This document shows positions 18,688 to 26,652 of a DNA stretch of 64,000 nucleotides, in pieces. Positions within the stretch are counted from its first letter, which is position 1; every line of letters starts with the position of its first letter. The DNA comes from Bacteroides luti. GTDB lineage: Bacteria > Bacteroidota > Bacteroidia > Bacteroidales > Bacteroidaceae. The stretch lies in contig NZ_FQTV01000001.1 of NCBI RefSeq assembly GCF_900128905.1, positions 310,001 through 374,000 on the forward strand, given 5' to 3'. A program made the translations under genes and the position numbers. The notes beneath the pieces are model-generated. The model searched no databases, was not told the DNA's origin, and was given only the letters and a program-made list of their open reading frames with translations.

Positions 18688-19118
18688 ATCTTTCTAATAG
18701 CGTAGGTAACAATACCCCAAATCATAAAATTATTATTCTCATTCACTTCAATGACAGGGAAATCAGCGTTCGAAGGAATAAGCATGCACCGAGTCTTCTC
18801 AATCTTAATCCGCTTCACGGTAAACTCACCATCTACAAAGCATACAGCCATTTTCCCATCGGCAGGTGGTAAGCTCTTATCAATGATAAACAGATCCCCA
18901 TCACTCAGATCGGATTCCATCGAAGTACCATTTGCCCGTGCAAAAAAGGTAGCCTCCGGATTCTTTATAAGAATATTATTCAGGTCGATAGACGCAGCCA
19001 CAAAATCATCCGCAGGCGAAGGGAATCCCGCTTTTATATTGCCAACAAACGGAATCTCGAGCATTTTACTCGTATCTGCCGGATATATTTCCAGTTGTCT
19101 GAATATTTTTTCTTTCAT
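18684..19118 (-). CDS. umuD: UmuD-type S24 self-cleaving protein
   Basis: A 144-residue LexA/UmuD-family protein. The self-cleavage site is A30-G31 in IKAGFPSPA, and the catalytic dyad is S66 (NGTSMESD) with K102 (EFTVKRI). No DNA-binding domain is present, as in UmuD. After cleavage the C-terminal part activates UmuC. The upstream region has CAACTTTGC (minus strand) that resembles the Bacteroides -7 box; I do not see a clear LexA-type operator, so how damage induces it is open. Confidence 0.93.
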   Translation of the reverse strand: MKEKIFRQLEIYPADTSKMLEIPFVGNIKAGFPSPADDFVAASIDLNNILIKNPEATFFARANGTSMESDLSDGDLFIIDKSLPPADGKMAVCFVDGEFTVKRIKIEKTRCMLIPSNADFPVIEVNENNNFMIWGIVTYAIRKM

Positions 19119-19255
19119 CGGTTCACATTACTTGTTTTTGCAAAGTTGCACAGAAAACATGGTTTATCAATATTTGATTGGCAAATTAACAGATCAAAAA
19201 TAAGATTTTTAGAATGCATACAACAACTTTGTGCCTAAATTATTATTAATTAAAT

Positions 19256-19303
19256 AGTTGTGAATTGCTTTCAAAATTATACCTTTGCTATACAAGCAAC
19301 AAC
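19256..19303 (+). repeat. Left copy of a duplicated promoter flanking the AbiE module
   Basis: This 48-bp stretch (from AGTTGTGAATTGCTTTC to AAGCAACAAC, with TATACCTTTG inside) is repeated nearly exactly at 21256-21305, just before the propeller gene. TACCTTTG is a -7 box, so this is a copy of that gene's promoter. Downstream there is only a 13-codon frame (MIKIDQLF..., 19314-19355), perhaps a leftover start of a second gene. Confidence 0.75.
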
Positions 19304-19348
19304 TAGTTCAACTATGATTAAAATTGATCAACTTTTCATCATTGCTTC

Positions 19349-20401
19349 TTATTGAAAGTTAAGTTGGTTAACGTTAGGTATTGTTTGAAATTTACTTTTT
19401 AAAACGTCTATTCTTGTAAGTAGTTCCGTAAAAGAGATAGAATCGCCATATATAAAATTATCCTGCATATCTTTATAATCTTTTTCCCAATCATTTTTTA
19501 AATGTTCTGGAGGATTAAAGTCTATTATTTTCGGATGGTGTTTATTGTAATCAACATATTTCAAATTATAAAATTTAGAGCGATGCTCTACAATACTTTC
19601 ATAGAGTTGACCATCATTAAGTGCATCAGTTGCGAAATCAGTATCCATCAATTTTTCAAGATCATACAGATGACGGCTCATTCGTAAAGATCGAGGGTTT
19701 TCTTTTTGAAATTCCTCGCTTAATAAGAATGCTTTTTCCAAGAAAGTACGAGTAGGTAGCACAGTTTTAATAATAGACTTTGTTTCGTCATCTTCGTCAG
19801 GAAAAGAATCATAAATAAGAGATTTTATATCTTTTTGCTCGCTAGGTTCTGACATTGAGAGGCAACTAATCTCAATCTTGATTCTTGGTTTAATATAATC
19901 ATGACTGCTTTGAAGAATTGTATCATATATAACATGAATTTCAGTAGGGTCCTTATCGCTATCTATGAGCTTATCATTACCTAAATCATCTTTATATGTA
20001 GTAATATTCTCTATCGTATAATTTTTTATTTCCATGAGGTCTAATTGTTCTTTTAACTCGACCGATAATTCTTCATGGATATATTTTCGGGAAGCCTTTC
20101 TTAATTTATTTATACCTTTTTTGGGTGTCAAATCAATTTCGAAACGACTCTGATCAATTGCTATATCTATATCTTCACTAAATCTTTGGATTAGATTCCA
20201 ACCCTTACTAAGAGAGGTTCCTCCTTTAAAAAGAAGATAATCTGCACAAGATGTCTGAAAAAGGGCTTTGAGAGTCACAGTTACCCACCAATCTTTCTCT
20301 ACCGCATCCATAGGAATTTCAATATTTTCTGCGGTAAGTTGTAGTAACTGTTTTTGTTCTTCTTTAGAATGTTTTTGCCAATTATTCATGTATTTGTTCA
20401 T
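19349..20401 (-). CDS. AbiEii-type nucleotidyltransferase toxin
   Basis: A 350-residue protein of the AbiEii/AbiGii family. The nucleotidyltransferase core is LLFKGGTSLSKGW (G60, G61, S63) followed by RFSEDIDIAI with the acidic D77 and D79. A later IKIEIS strand supplies the third acidic position. Members are type IV toxin partners; relatives transfer nucleotides onto tRNA ends and stop growth, and some give phage resistance by abortive infection. It is the second gene of a pair, overlapping the antitoxin gene by 20 bp. A second start at MNNWQKH (20389) is possible. Confidence 0.88.
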   Translation of the reverse strand: MNKYMNNWQKHSKEEQKQLLQLTAENIEIPMDAVEKDWWVTVTLKALFQTSCADYLLFKGGTSLSKGWNLIQRFSEDIDIAIDQSRFEIDLTPKKGINKLRKASRKYIHEELSVELKEQLDLMEIKNYTIENITTYKDDLGNDKLIDSDKDPTEIHVIYDTILQSSHDYIKPRIKIEISCLSMSEPSEQKDIKSLIYDSFPDEDDETKSIIKTVLPTRTFLEKAFLLSEEFQKENPRSLRMSRHLYDLEKLMDTDFATDALNDGQLYESIVEHRSKFYNLKYVDYNKHHPKIIDFNPPEHLKNDWEKDYKDMQDNFIYGDSISFTELLTRIDVLKSKFQTIPNVNQLNFQ

Positions 20402-21005
20402 TAATGATTTGTGATAGTAGTTTTTTTATCCAAAGTGGTGCTAATTGCAAATCGTTTTTTATTGTAGATTCTTCTTGATTATTCATTAATAAGTCACGAA
20501 TCGTATACATATGTTCATTTGTAACATTTTCTTCTCCTATGCTTTTTAATGCCTGTACCAAAAGAGACATTATTTTCCCTTTATAAGCAAAATTTTTAGG
20601 AACACTCCTACGAAATGTTATTTTACGCTTTCCAATATTAATGGTTCTACTGGAACCAGTTGTAATATACACTGCATTCATAGGGACTTGAGTCGATAAA
20701 CCCAATAGATTCATAGCCGTGCTTCCAGTTGGCATTATTTGAGCCTGATCTCTTTTTGCTATAGCATTAACTATTGTCTCCGTATCAGGATATATAACAC
20801 CAAATCTGCTTTGTATTGGTTTAAAATAAATCCCATTAGAAAGCCTTGATATTTTACCTAACTTTTCTAATTGAGATAATATTTTTCCAACTACCTCATC
20901 ATTGTTAAACTCTGAAAAGTCGCTAATAAAAAACAAGCTACCCGGTTCACTTTCTGAAATCCGACTCATTATTTTACCTGTAAGTGTATTTTTTACTAAT
21001 TTCAT
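20382..21005 (-). CDS. AbiEi-like antitoxin (DUF6088 family)
   Basis: A 207-residue protein with an N-terminal winged helix (GSLFFISDFSEFNNDEVVGK through KLGKISRLSNGIYFKP) and a C-terminal domain with IMPTGSTAMNLLGLSTQVP, the layout of DUF6088/AbiEi antitoxins. The N-terminal domain normally binds the operon's own promoter. I start it at ATG 21005 (MKLVKNTL); the frame is open up to 21065, but that extra part lies in a duplicated promoter sequence. The gene overlaps the toxin gene. Two identical 46-bp repeats directly upstream are the obvious binding region for autoregulation. Confidence 0.85.
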   Translation of the reverse strand: MKLVKNTLTGKIMSRISESEPGSLFFISDFSEFNNDEVVGKILSQLEKLGKISRLSNGIYFKPIQSRFGVIYPDTETIVNAIAKRDQAQIMPTGSTAMNLLGLSTQVPMNAVYITTGSSRTINIGKRKITFRRSVPKNFAYKGKIMSLLVQALKSIGEENVTNEHMYTIRDLLMNNQEESTIKNDLQLAPLWIKKLLSQIINEQIHE

Positions 21006-21051
21006 TTTAAGATTATTTAAGTCTGATATTTCTGCAAAAATACAGATAATT
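21006..21051 (-). repeat. Promoter-region direct repeat, copy 1 (proximal)
   Basis: A 46-bp sequence that touches the antitoxin start codon and is repeated without a single change at 21068-21113, with a 62-bp offset. On the minus strand it contains TATTTTTG (21035-21042), a -7 box. No TTTG lies at the right distance upstream of this copy. Confidence 0.9.
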
Positions 21052-21067
21052 AAGCATAAATCCAATA

Positions 21068-21113
21068 TTTAAGATTATTTAAGTCTGATATTTCTGCAAA
21101 AATACAGATAATT
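21068..21113 (-). promoter_or_regulatory. Promoter-region direct repeat, copy 2 (distal), with complete promoter
   Basis: Identical to copy 1. Here the minus-strand -7 box TATTTTTG (21097-21104) does have a TTTG -33 box (21126-21129) at 21 bp, so this is probably the working promoter of the toxin-antitoxin operon. The short inverted repeat TCTG-N8-CAGA around the -7 box could be part of an operator. Confidence 0.65.
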
Positions 21114-21255
21114 TAAAAATAGTTTCAAATTCTGGTTATTTCTTAGAGGAACATCATTTGTTATAAAAAATCAGGAGAAGAAAGGTCTTATCTATAGAAG
21201 TACATTTCAGGATAACAAAAGATATGTATTTCTGCCTGTAAATTCGAGGCTTTTA

Positions 21256-21305
21256 AGTTGTGAATTGTTTTCAAAAAATTATACCTTTGTTATATAAGCA
21301 ACAAC
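21256..21305 (+). promoter_or_regulatory. Promoter of the propeller gene; right copy of the duplicated promoter
   Basis: It carries TATACCTTTG with a -7 box TACCTTTG, about 45 bp before the ATG at 21339. The same 48-50 bp sequence is found at 19256-19303, exactly 2000 bp upstream, so the AbiE module lies between two copies of one promoter. Confidence 0.7.
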
Positions 21306-21338
21306 ACTGGAAGTATAATTATAATATAAAATAAAGTA

Positions 21339-22544
21339 ATGCATACTGATCTTAAATTTAAAACTTATGCTATTGTAGCCTTGTTGAGTGTCTTTTCGCT
21401 CAACGGCATGGCTCAATATAGCGTGCAATGGAAATATTCCACTCAAAGCGGTATTTATTCATCCCCCGTAGTTGATGGCAATGCCGTATTTGTTGGGTCC
21501 AATGATTCTTGCATGTATTCCCTGAATGTGCTAGAGGGTAAACTTAACTGGAAATTTAAAACCTGCGGAGAAGTTAAGTCCAAACCGCTTGTCTACAAAG
21601 GAAACCTCATTTTTAATAGCACAGATGGTTTTATATATTCCATAAATAAACGCACAGCACGCCAAAACTGGAAGGTGCAAACTGCTGGCGAGAAAAGACT
21701 CGATATATGGGATTACTATTTATCTTCACCTGTTTTTGCCCACAATAAAGTGATTGTAGGTAGCGGCGACGGTTGTATTTATGCATTAAATCCCCAGTCG
21801 GGTAATTTGTGTTGGAAATTTCAAACAGGAGGTATTGTCCATGCTACCCCGCTAGTTGTTCACGATAAAGTTTTTGTAGGCAGTTTCGACGGCTATTTTT
21901 ATGCGCTGAATCTGTCGGATGGTAGTTTAATCTGGAAATTTAAGACAAAGGGAAACAAATATTTTCCTATAGGCGAAATTCAGAAGGGAGCAACTCTCTA
22001 CAACCATTCGGTTGTATTTGGATGCAGAGATTACTTTATGTATTCGCTGAACATCGAATCGGGTAAACTCAACTGGAGTAAGGAAGAAACCAATAGCTGG
22101 ATTATTGCTGCACCACTATTGGTTGATGGTTTGCTGTGCTACGGAACGTCGGACTCACACCACTTTCAGCTTATGACGGCTGCAACCGGAGAGATAAAAA
22201 AAACATTTTCATTGAATATGAGAGTATATGCCGAAGCCATTTTGTTACGCAATCAGGTACTATTTGGCTGTTTTAACGGTAAATTATATCAGGTAGATCT
22301 TGCTTCGAACACTATCCGGGAAGTATTTCAGACGGATGGTAGCAAACTGAATTATCATAGTGTGTACAATGAAGATGGAACATTTAGAGCCGACTTCAAA
22401 CTATATGGTAACGACTATGTTGCATCCGAGAAACAAATACTTGGGTTGGGCTCCATTCTTTCTACCCCTTGCATTGCCAATGGAATGATTTACCTGGGCG
22501 ATTCTAACGGGTGCTTCTATGCAGTGCGGGTATCAGTTCCTTAG
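21339..22544 (+). CDS. Secreted PQQ-type (BamB-like) beta-propeller protein
   Basis: A 401-residue protein with a signal peptide (about 1-25, ending GMAQ) and at least six propeller blades. Each blade shows the tryptophan-docking pattern: LNWKFKT, QNWKVQT, LCWKFQT, LIWKFKT and LNWSKE, alternating with GS..G.(I/F)YALN. The family covers BamB and many repeat proteins with no PQQ; I see no quinoprotein catalytic residues, so binding or scaffold function is likelier than enzyme activity. It stands alone under its own promoter. The last 61 codons are present again as a broken copy at 23286-23470. Confidence 0.85.
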   Translation: MHTDLKFKTYAIVALLSVFSLNGMAQYSVQWKYSTQSGIYSSPVVDGNAVFVGSNDSCMYSLNVLEGKLNWKFKTCGEVKSKPLVYKGNLIFNSTDGFIYSINKRTARQNWKVQTAGEKRLDIWDYYLSSPVFAHNKVIVGSGDGCIYALNPQSGNLCWKFQTGGIVHATPLVVHDKVFVGSFDGYFYALNLSDGSLIWKFKTKGNKYFPIGEIQKGATLYNHSVVFGCRDYFMYSLNIESGKLNWSKEETNSWIIAAPLLVDGLLCYGTSDSHHFQLMTAATGEIKKTFSLNMRVYAEAILLRNQVLFGCFNGKLYQVDLASNTIREVFQTDGSKLNYHSVYNEDGTFRADFKLYGNDYVASEKQILGLGSILSTPCIANGMIYLGDSNGCFYAVRVSVP

Positions 22545-22554
22545 ATGTATTATT

Positions 22555-23178
22555 TTATAATTTATTGGCATCTTGAAATTCCTTCAACTCTTTATCTGTC
22601 ATTTGCACAAAAATAGAAACGCCATAAACATCTTTGTTATTACGTTTTAAGCCTAATGGATAGACTGCACAGAAAGAGGGATGTACACCTAAATCCCAGC
22701 CTGTTATTTGCATATAAGAACCATCTACCAGCAATATCACACTTCTTGGTACCCCCTCATATCTACCGTTAAATGTGTATGACTGAGTATCGGAAAGCAT
22801 AGAGTTTGCTTTTGAGTCATCTTTTCGATAAGTTGTAATTTTATTCCCCTCTGTAAAATAGAAATTAGCAGGATTAATACCATAAACATTCTTATAAAAA
22901 TCGTCAGGAAGCCTTTTCCCACTCTCGTCAATCTCCCAGGTTCCATAGTTTTTCCATCCATGCCCTGTAACCATCTTCTCAAAATTCTCCTGACTAATTC
23001 CGCCACCATCTCCAAAGCACCTGCCTTGATTGTCAAATACATAATTACCAGTATGATTATCCAAACAAGTTTCCCATTCCGAATACAACGATTCGTCTTC
23101 TTTATCAGAACAACCCGTAATACCAAGTACAGAGAAAATGACTAAAAGTAGTCCAAAATTAAATTTAAAGCCTTTCAT
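22555..23178 (-). CDS. Lipoprotein of unknown function
   Basis: A 207-residue lipoprotein; the signal peptide ends LGITGC with C23 as the lipidated residue, followed by SDKEDE, a start that often goes with surface export in Bacteroides. The mature part is rich in aromatic and glycine residues (GDGGGISQENFEKMV, GTWEIDESGKRL) and looks like a beta-rich fold of the lipocalin-like kind. I recognise no family. It lies tail to tail with the propeller gene and between the propeller gene and the broken copy of that gene's end, so it probably came in by the rearrangement that made this copy. Confidence 0.75.
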   Translation of the reverse strand: MKGFKFNFGLLLVIFSVLGITGCSDKEDESLYSEWETCLDNHTGNYVFDNQGRCFGDGGGISQENFEKMVTGHGWKNYGTWEIDESGKRLPDDFYKNVYGINPANFYFTEGNKITTYRKDDSKANSMLSDTQSYTFNGRYEGVPRSVILLVDGSYMQITGWDLGVHPSFCAVYPLGLKRNNKDVYGVSIFVQMTDKELKEFQDANKL

Positions 23179-23285
23179 ATTTTAATAATTTAAATTACTG
23201 ACCGTGTTTATTATTAAATGAAAATTTATTCAAAATCTTGCATAACGACAAGACTTTTTTTATTAAAATAATTTCTTAGCCCCAT

Positions 23286-23470
23286 TAGTGTACAATGAAG
23301 ATGGAACATTCAGAGCCAACTTTAAACTATATGGCAACGATTATGTTGCATCCGAGAAACAAATACTTGGGTTGGGGTCCATTCTTTCTACTCTTTGTAT
23401 TGCCAATAGAATGATTTACCTGGGCGATTCTAACGGATGCTTTTATGCACTGCGGGTGTCTGTTTCATAG
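23286..23470 (+). pseudogene. Duplicated 3' fragment of the propeller gene
   Basis: About 185 bp matching the last 61 codons plus stop of the propeller gene (22361-22544) at roughly 90% identity. The frame is intact (VYNEDGTFRANFKLYGNDYV...CFYALRVSVS) but has no start region or signal peptide. It ends a few bases before a fragment of umuC. It is a recombination remnant, not a gene. Confidence 0.88.
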
Positions 23471-23487
23471 ATGTTTTTAGTATATGC

Positions 23488-23583
23488 TTTCTGGGAGCCA
23501 TCTTTAGTGTTCAGTTTATCTATAGCTTTCATTAACGATTCATGTTTTGGGTGTCGAGTTAAAGAAGAAAGATCTTGAAGATT
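23488..23583 (-). pseudogene. Fragment of a second umuC 3' region
   Basis: This stretch matches 17534-17631 inside umuC, on the same strand, with long shared runs such as TTTAGTGTTCA and CTATAGCTTTCATTAA, and with small gaps that break the frame. Translated piecewise it recalls [21 protein letters not shown] of UmuC. The intact gene's last 26 codons or so are missing. It abuts the AlbA_2 gene at 23586. Confidence 0.8.
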
Positions 23584-23585
23584 TT

Positions 23586-25445
23586 CTATTCAACAAACTC
23601 TTTAATGTAATGATAATCTCTTTCTAAATTAAAATTCATATTTGCAAATCCTTCTTCCTTACTAATGTATTGTACCTTTCCTATTTCTTCGTCATTATTA
23701 TATGAAGCAATCCAAGGATCGAAAATATAAGCATTCAAATCCGGACGATTAATAAAACTAAAAATAAGATATCTATTCTCACCTATATTCTTATAATATA
23801 ACTCTTTACCAACCCCAGAAAATAGTCCAACCTCATCAATAACCTTCTTCATACCCCATTCATTGAACTTTTGTAAAAGTTCATCTCTAAGATATTCCGA
23901 CTTATAAACATTATCATATTTCATCTTATAGTTCTGAATATATTCTTTCGATAATTTACAGAAATCTATACCTCTATCCGTTATTACATATTTTTGATTC
24001 TTACTTTTCGGCTTATCCGGCAAAGTCATTTCTAGAAAATTTGTATTAAGCAGCGGAGCTATATATTTATCGTAATTTTTAGTATGTGTACTTAATCCCA
24101 ATAGATTCATGATATCTTTTCTACTTTTTGGAACAATACAAAATTCGAGAATCTTATATTGATAATTGCTATCATAGTCACTATCATAGTCACTATCATA
24201 GTCACTATCATGGTTACTTTTGGGTTTATTAGTTTCTTTAAACTGAATTTCTTCAGCTAAAGTTGAAACAAATTCTGTAACACTAAAGGCAGTCAACAAA
24301 TTTAAATTAAATATAGCTTTGCCATTTCCATTTTCTTCCAACTCTTTTTGAACCCGAATTATTCCACGATTAAAACGATTTACATACCCCAACACCTTCA
24401 TAGCTTCTGCAATGATAGGATTACGATAGTCATTTACATCTGGAAAATTTTCTGGGCGAGCTTTGCCATAAAGGTTACCTGGATTTGCAATCTCTATATG
24501 ATCAACATATTTATAGAACTTAACCGGTGCATTTGTTTGATAATCTCGATGCATAATAGCATTCATCAACAATTCACGAGTAGCCCAATAAGGATAATTA
24601 AAAACTATTTGCTCTCTTAATGCACTTACCGGAACAGGACGACGATTAACAATACTTGTGTCTATAAACTGATCCAGCTTTGATAGTATCTCACAAAGAT
24701 TTCCCGCGAATTTATATTCTTTCAGAATATCAGCAGCAGCATTAATACCATTAAATTCTACATACTGAGTATAAGCTCCCGGAAGAAAACGTTCCGGTCT
24801 TTTCCCAAACATTAATATCCCTGCATTAGTAGGACTATTGTATCTGCTCTCAAAAAAACCAAGAGATTCTAGCTGAGCTTTTACGTCTCTTTTATCCTCT
24901 GCCAAAACATCTGCATCAATAGCCTTCGGAAGATACAAAGATTTAAAAAGCTCAGTATTCAGATCATCTAGCACAGCACCAAAACATGGTAGAGCATCAA
25001 AAGAATTTATATTAGACACTCTTTTTTCTATTAATATTCTTTCTTCTGCTTCATTAGCAATAGCCTTTCGTGGCCCTACCCTAATCCAAATTCTACCTTT
25101 ATAACGAATTGGTGTAAAGTCTGAAGGTTGTATTTCTGCAACAAGTAATTCTCCTTCTTCAAATGCAAATTTTGTAACAGTTATTGCTGGCTGAGGCAAG
25201 ACATTTCCATCAGCACGAATTCCAGCTATATTACGCATCAACTCATCTGTAACTTTTAGCCCGGACAAAGAACCATCATCATTAGCTCCAATAATCAAAA
25301 ATCCAGATTGTTTACTATCCGGAAGGTCATTAGAAAAAGCACAGACAGCCTGACAAAATTTATCAGTATTTGTTGTGGACACAGTTCTTTCTATTCTATC
25401 ACTCTCCAGATCGTTCAGCAATATTTTTACTTCTTCGTTTGTCAT
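23586..25445 (-). CDS. AlbA_2-domain ATP-binding/transcriptional-regulator-like protein
   Basis: A 619-residue protein. The N-terminal 150 residues are an AlbA_2 (Schlafen-like) domain with GFLIIGANDDGSLSGL and YKGRIWIRVGPRK. The middle has the GHKL-type ATP-binding region (ATRELLMNAIMHRDYQ, then VDHIEIANPGNLYG and NRFNRGIIRV). The C-terminal part carries a winged helix and ends in about 100 residues of unknown fold. Between them a linker repeats DSDY (bases 24169-24216). Such proteins are often called putative DNA-binding proteins and are frequent in accessory and defence regions; no activity can be assigned. A decayed gene lies just upstream in the same direction, so it may once have been the second gene of an operon. 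Confidence 0.82.
   Translation of the reverse strand: MTNEEVKILLNDLESDRIERTVSTTNTDKFCQAVCAFSNDLPDSKQSGFLIIGANDDGSLSGLKVTDELMRNIAGIRADGNVLPQPAITVTKFAFEEGELLVAEIQPSDFTPIRYKGRIWIRVGPRKAIANEAEERILIEKRVSNINSFDALPCFGAVLDDLNTELFKSLYLPKAIDADVLAEDKRDVKAQLESLGFFESRYNSPTNAGILMFGKRPERFLPGAYTQYVEFNGINAAADILKEYKFAGNLCEILSKLDQFIDTSIVNRRPVPVSALREQIVFNYPYWATRELLMNAIMHRDYQTNAPVKFYKYVDHIEIANPGNLYGKARPENFPDVNDYRNPIIAEAMKVLGYVNRFNRGIIRVQKELEENGNGKAIFNLNLLTAFSVTEFVSTLAEEIQFKETNKPKSNHDSDYDSDYDSDYDSNYQYKILEFCIVPKSRKDIMNLLGLSTHTKNYDKYIAPLLNTNFLEMTLPDKPKSKNQKYVITDRGIDFCKLSKEYIQNYKMKYDNVYKSEYLRDELLQKFNEWGMKKVIDEVGLFSGVGKELYYKNIGENRYLIFSFINRPDLNAYIFDPWIASYNNDEEIGKVQYISKEEGFANMNFNLERDYHYIKEFVE
24169..24216 (-). repeat. 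12-bp tandem repeat encoding DSDY
   Basis: The unit CTATCATAGTCA occurs three times exactly and once with changes (CTATCATGGTTA). It codes for repeated Asp-Ser-Asp-Tyr in the AlbA_2 protein. Gain or loss of units keeps the frame, so it would change linker length and not switch the gene on or off. Confidence 0.9.
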
Positions 25446-25519
25446 TATATTATTTGTCGCTTAATGGTAAATCATTTATTGTCGCATCATTTCTCATAGC
25501 CACTATTTTAGCCACCAAA

Positions 25520-25801
25520 CAAAATTAAGGTGTTAATTTATTTAAATCTTTTGTATTGGTTTTCACTTCTTCGGGTACTGATACAAGTTGTTCTGTAGAA
25601 GCAACCTGGTAAGTTAGCTTTTTCTTTACTAAAAACCATCATAATGGCCAGGTTTATCTTTCCAGAGCAAACCCGTTATACACTTGTTTTAGTCATACAA
25701 AAAGCTTCAAGTAAAACATAGCCTACTCCCTCCGCTGTAATGGAATGTTCTTAATATACTTTGATTTTTTCTTCAATTTCCTTATAAGATGGTGTTGCCA
25801 T
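25520..25801 (-). pseudogene. Decayed gene upstream of the AlbA_2 gene
   Basis: Starting at ATG 25801 the minus strand reads MATPSYKEIEEKIKVY, stop, then EHSITAEGVGYVLLEAF in the same frame. After frame changes it reads GLLWKDKPGHYDGF and LTYQVASTEQLVSVPEEV. The codon choice and amphipathic pattern look like real protein, but stops and frameshifts break it. I do not recognise the family. Its direction and position suggest it was the first gene of an operon with the AlbA_2 gene, and the two may once have worked together. Confidence 0.55.
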
Positions 25802-26652
25802 TACTATTTTGTGTAATTATCTAAAAATGCGTTTAAATCCACTTTTACACGGTTTATTCGAATTACAAAGATAAAAATATTTTTAACTTATAACAACTTA
25901 TTCAGTAGTAATTTCTTTAAAAAAAATCAATTAAACAGTATATCCAATAATCCATTCACCAATAAAAAAAAATCTTTGCTCTATGAAATAAAATTATTGT
26001 TGAATAGAATCCAGACTAAATGTTACATTCCCAAAAACGAAGAAAGAGAATTAAGGAGCCAAAGGTTTATAAAAAAATGCTGGAAGCAGATCATGATGAA
26101 AAAAAACATTGAACTTACATCTGCTCAAACCAATATAATCTGAAATACTCTGGGAGCTCCTAAGCTTTTAAACGAAACCACTCGCGAGATCTTTAAAGTC
26201 AATCTTATTGTTAGCATTTATCAATCTGCCTAAACCGGTTATTTTATTCGAAAAAGGAACAATTATCTGGTTTATATTTTAATATAAACTAATATTTAAT
26301 ATTATTTATTCTGTAACACTTCTATGTCCCTGATAAATTTTTCTTACACGGCAATTAACTTATAACCAAACAGTTACAAAGAAAAAAATGTGGCCCCTTT
26401 TGGTCCCGTTTTTTAATTGCATAAGTTCAATTATATTCTTTTTTTTATTGGGATTTACCACCTAAAAACATCATATCACACAATTCACACTATTTACACA
26501 CATTTACACATCATTTTACACGTTTTTTTGGAGCATCTATGCAGAAAATGTACTTTTGCCATCGTAAAAAACAAGGGATACTATTGGTTCATCCAACAAA
26601 TACGTAGTTGCTATACAAAAATAAATTGGTAAATCATTAAACACATACCGTT
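25802..26652. other. Non-coding 850-bp gap with decayed sequence and TTTACAC repeats
   Basis: No intact gene is visible. Around 26020-26250 short frames on the plus strand (for example LGAPKLLNETTREIFKVNLIVSIYQSA) may be remnants of a lost gene. Near 26484-26521 there are four TTYACAC copies. The rest is AT-rich. The right end is the leader of the DnaB-like remnant gene. Confidence 0.45.
26484..26521 (+). repeat. Four TTYACAC repeats at about one helical turn
   Basis: TTCACAC at 26484 and TTTACAC at 26493, 26503 and 26515 are spaced 9, 10 and 12 bp, so they face roughly the same side of the helix. They lie about 130 bp before the DnaB-like gene. They could be an iteron-like or regulator-binding array. 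Confidence 0.5.

Noticed and set aside
20382..21065. A longer antitoxin starting at 21065
   Set aside because: The first 20 codons lie in the duplicated promoter sequence and are hydrophobic without sense for a winged-helix protein; ATG 21005 is the better start.
21339..22544. A PQQ-dependent dehydrogenase
   Set aside because: The blades match the general propeller pattern, but no catalytic or metal-binding residues of quinoprotein dehydrogenases are visible; it is closer to BamB-like proteins.
24169..24216. Phase variation (on/off) by the 12-bp repeat
   Set aside because: The unit is a multiple of three, so unit gain or loss cannot shift the frame.
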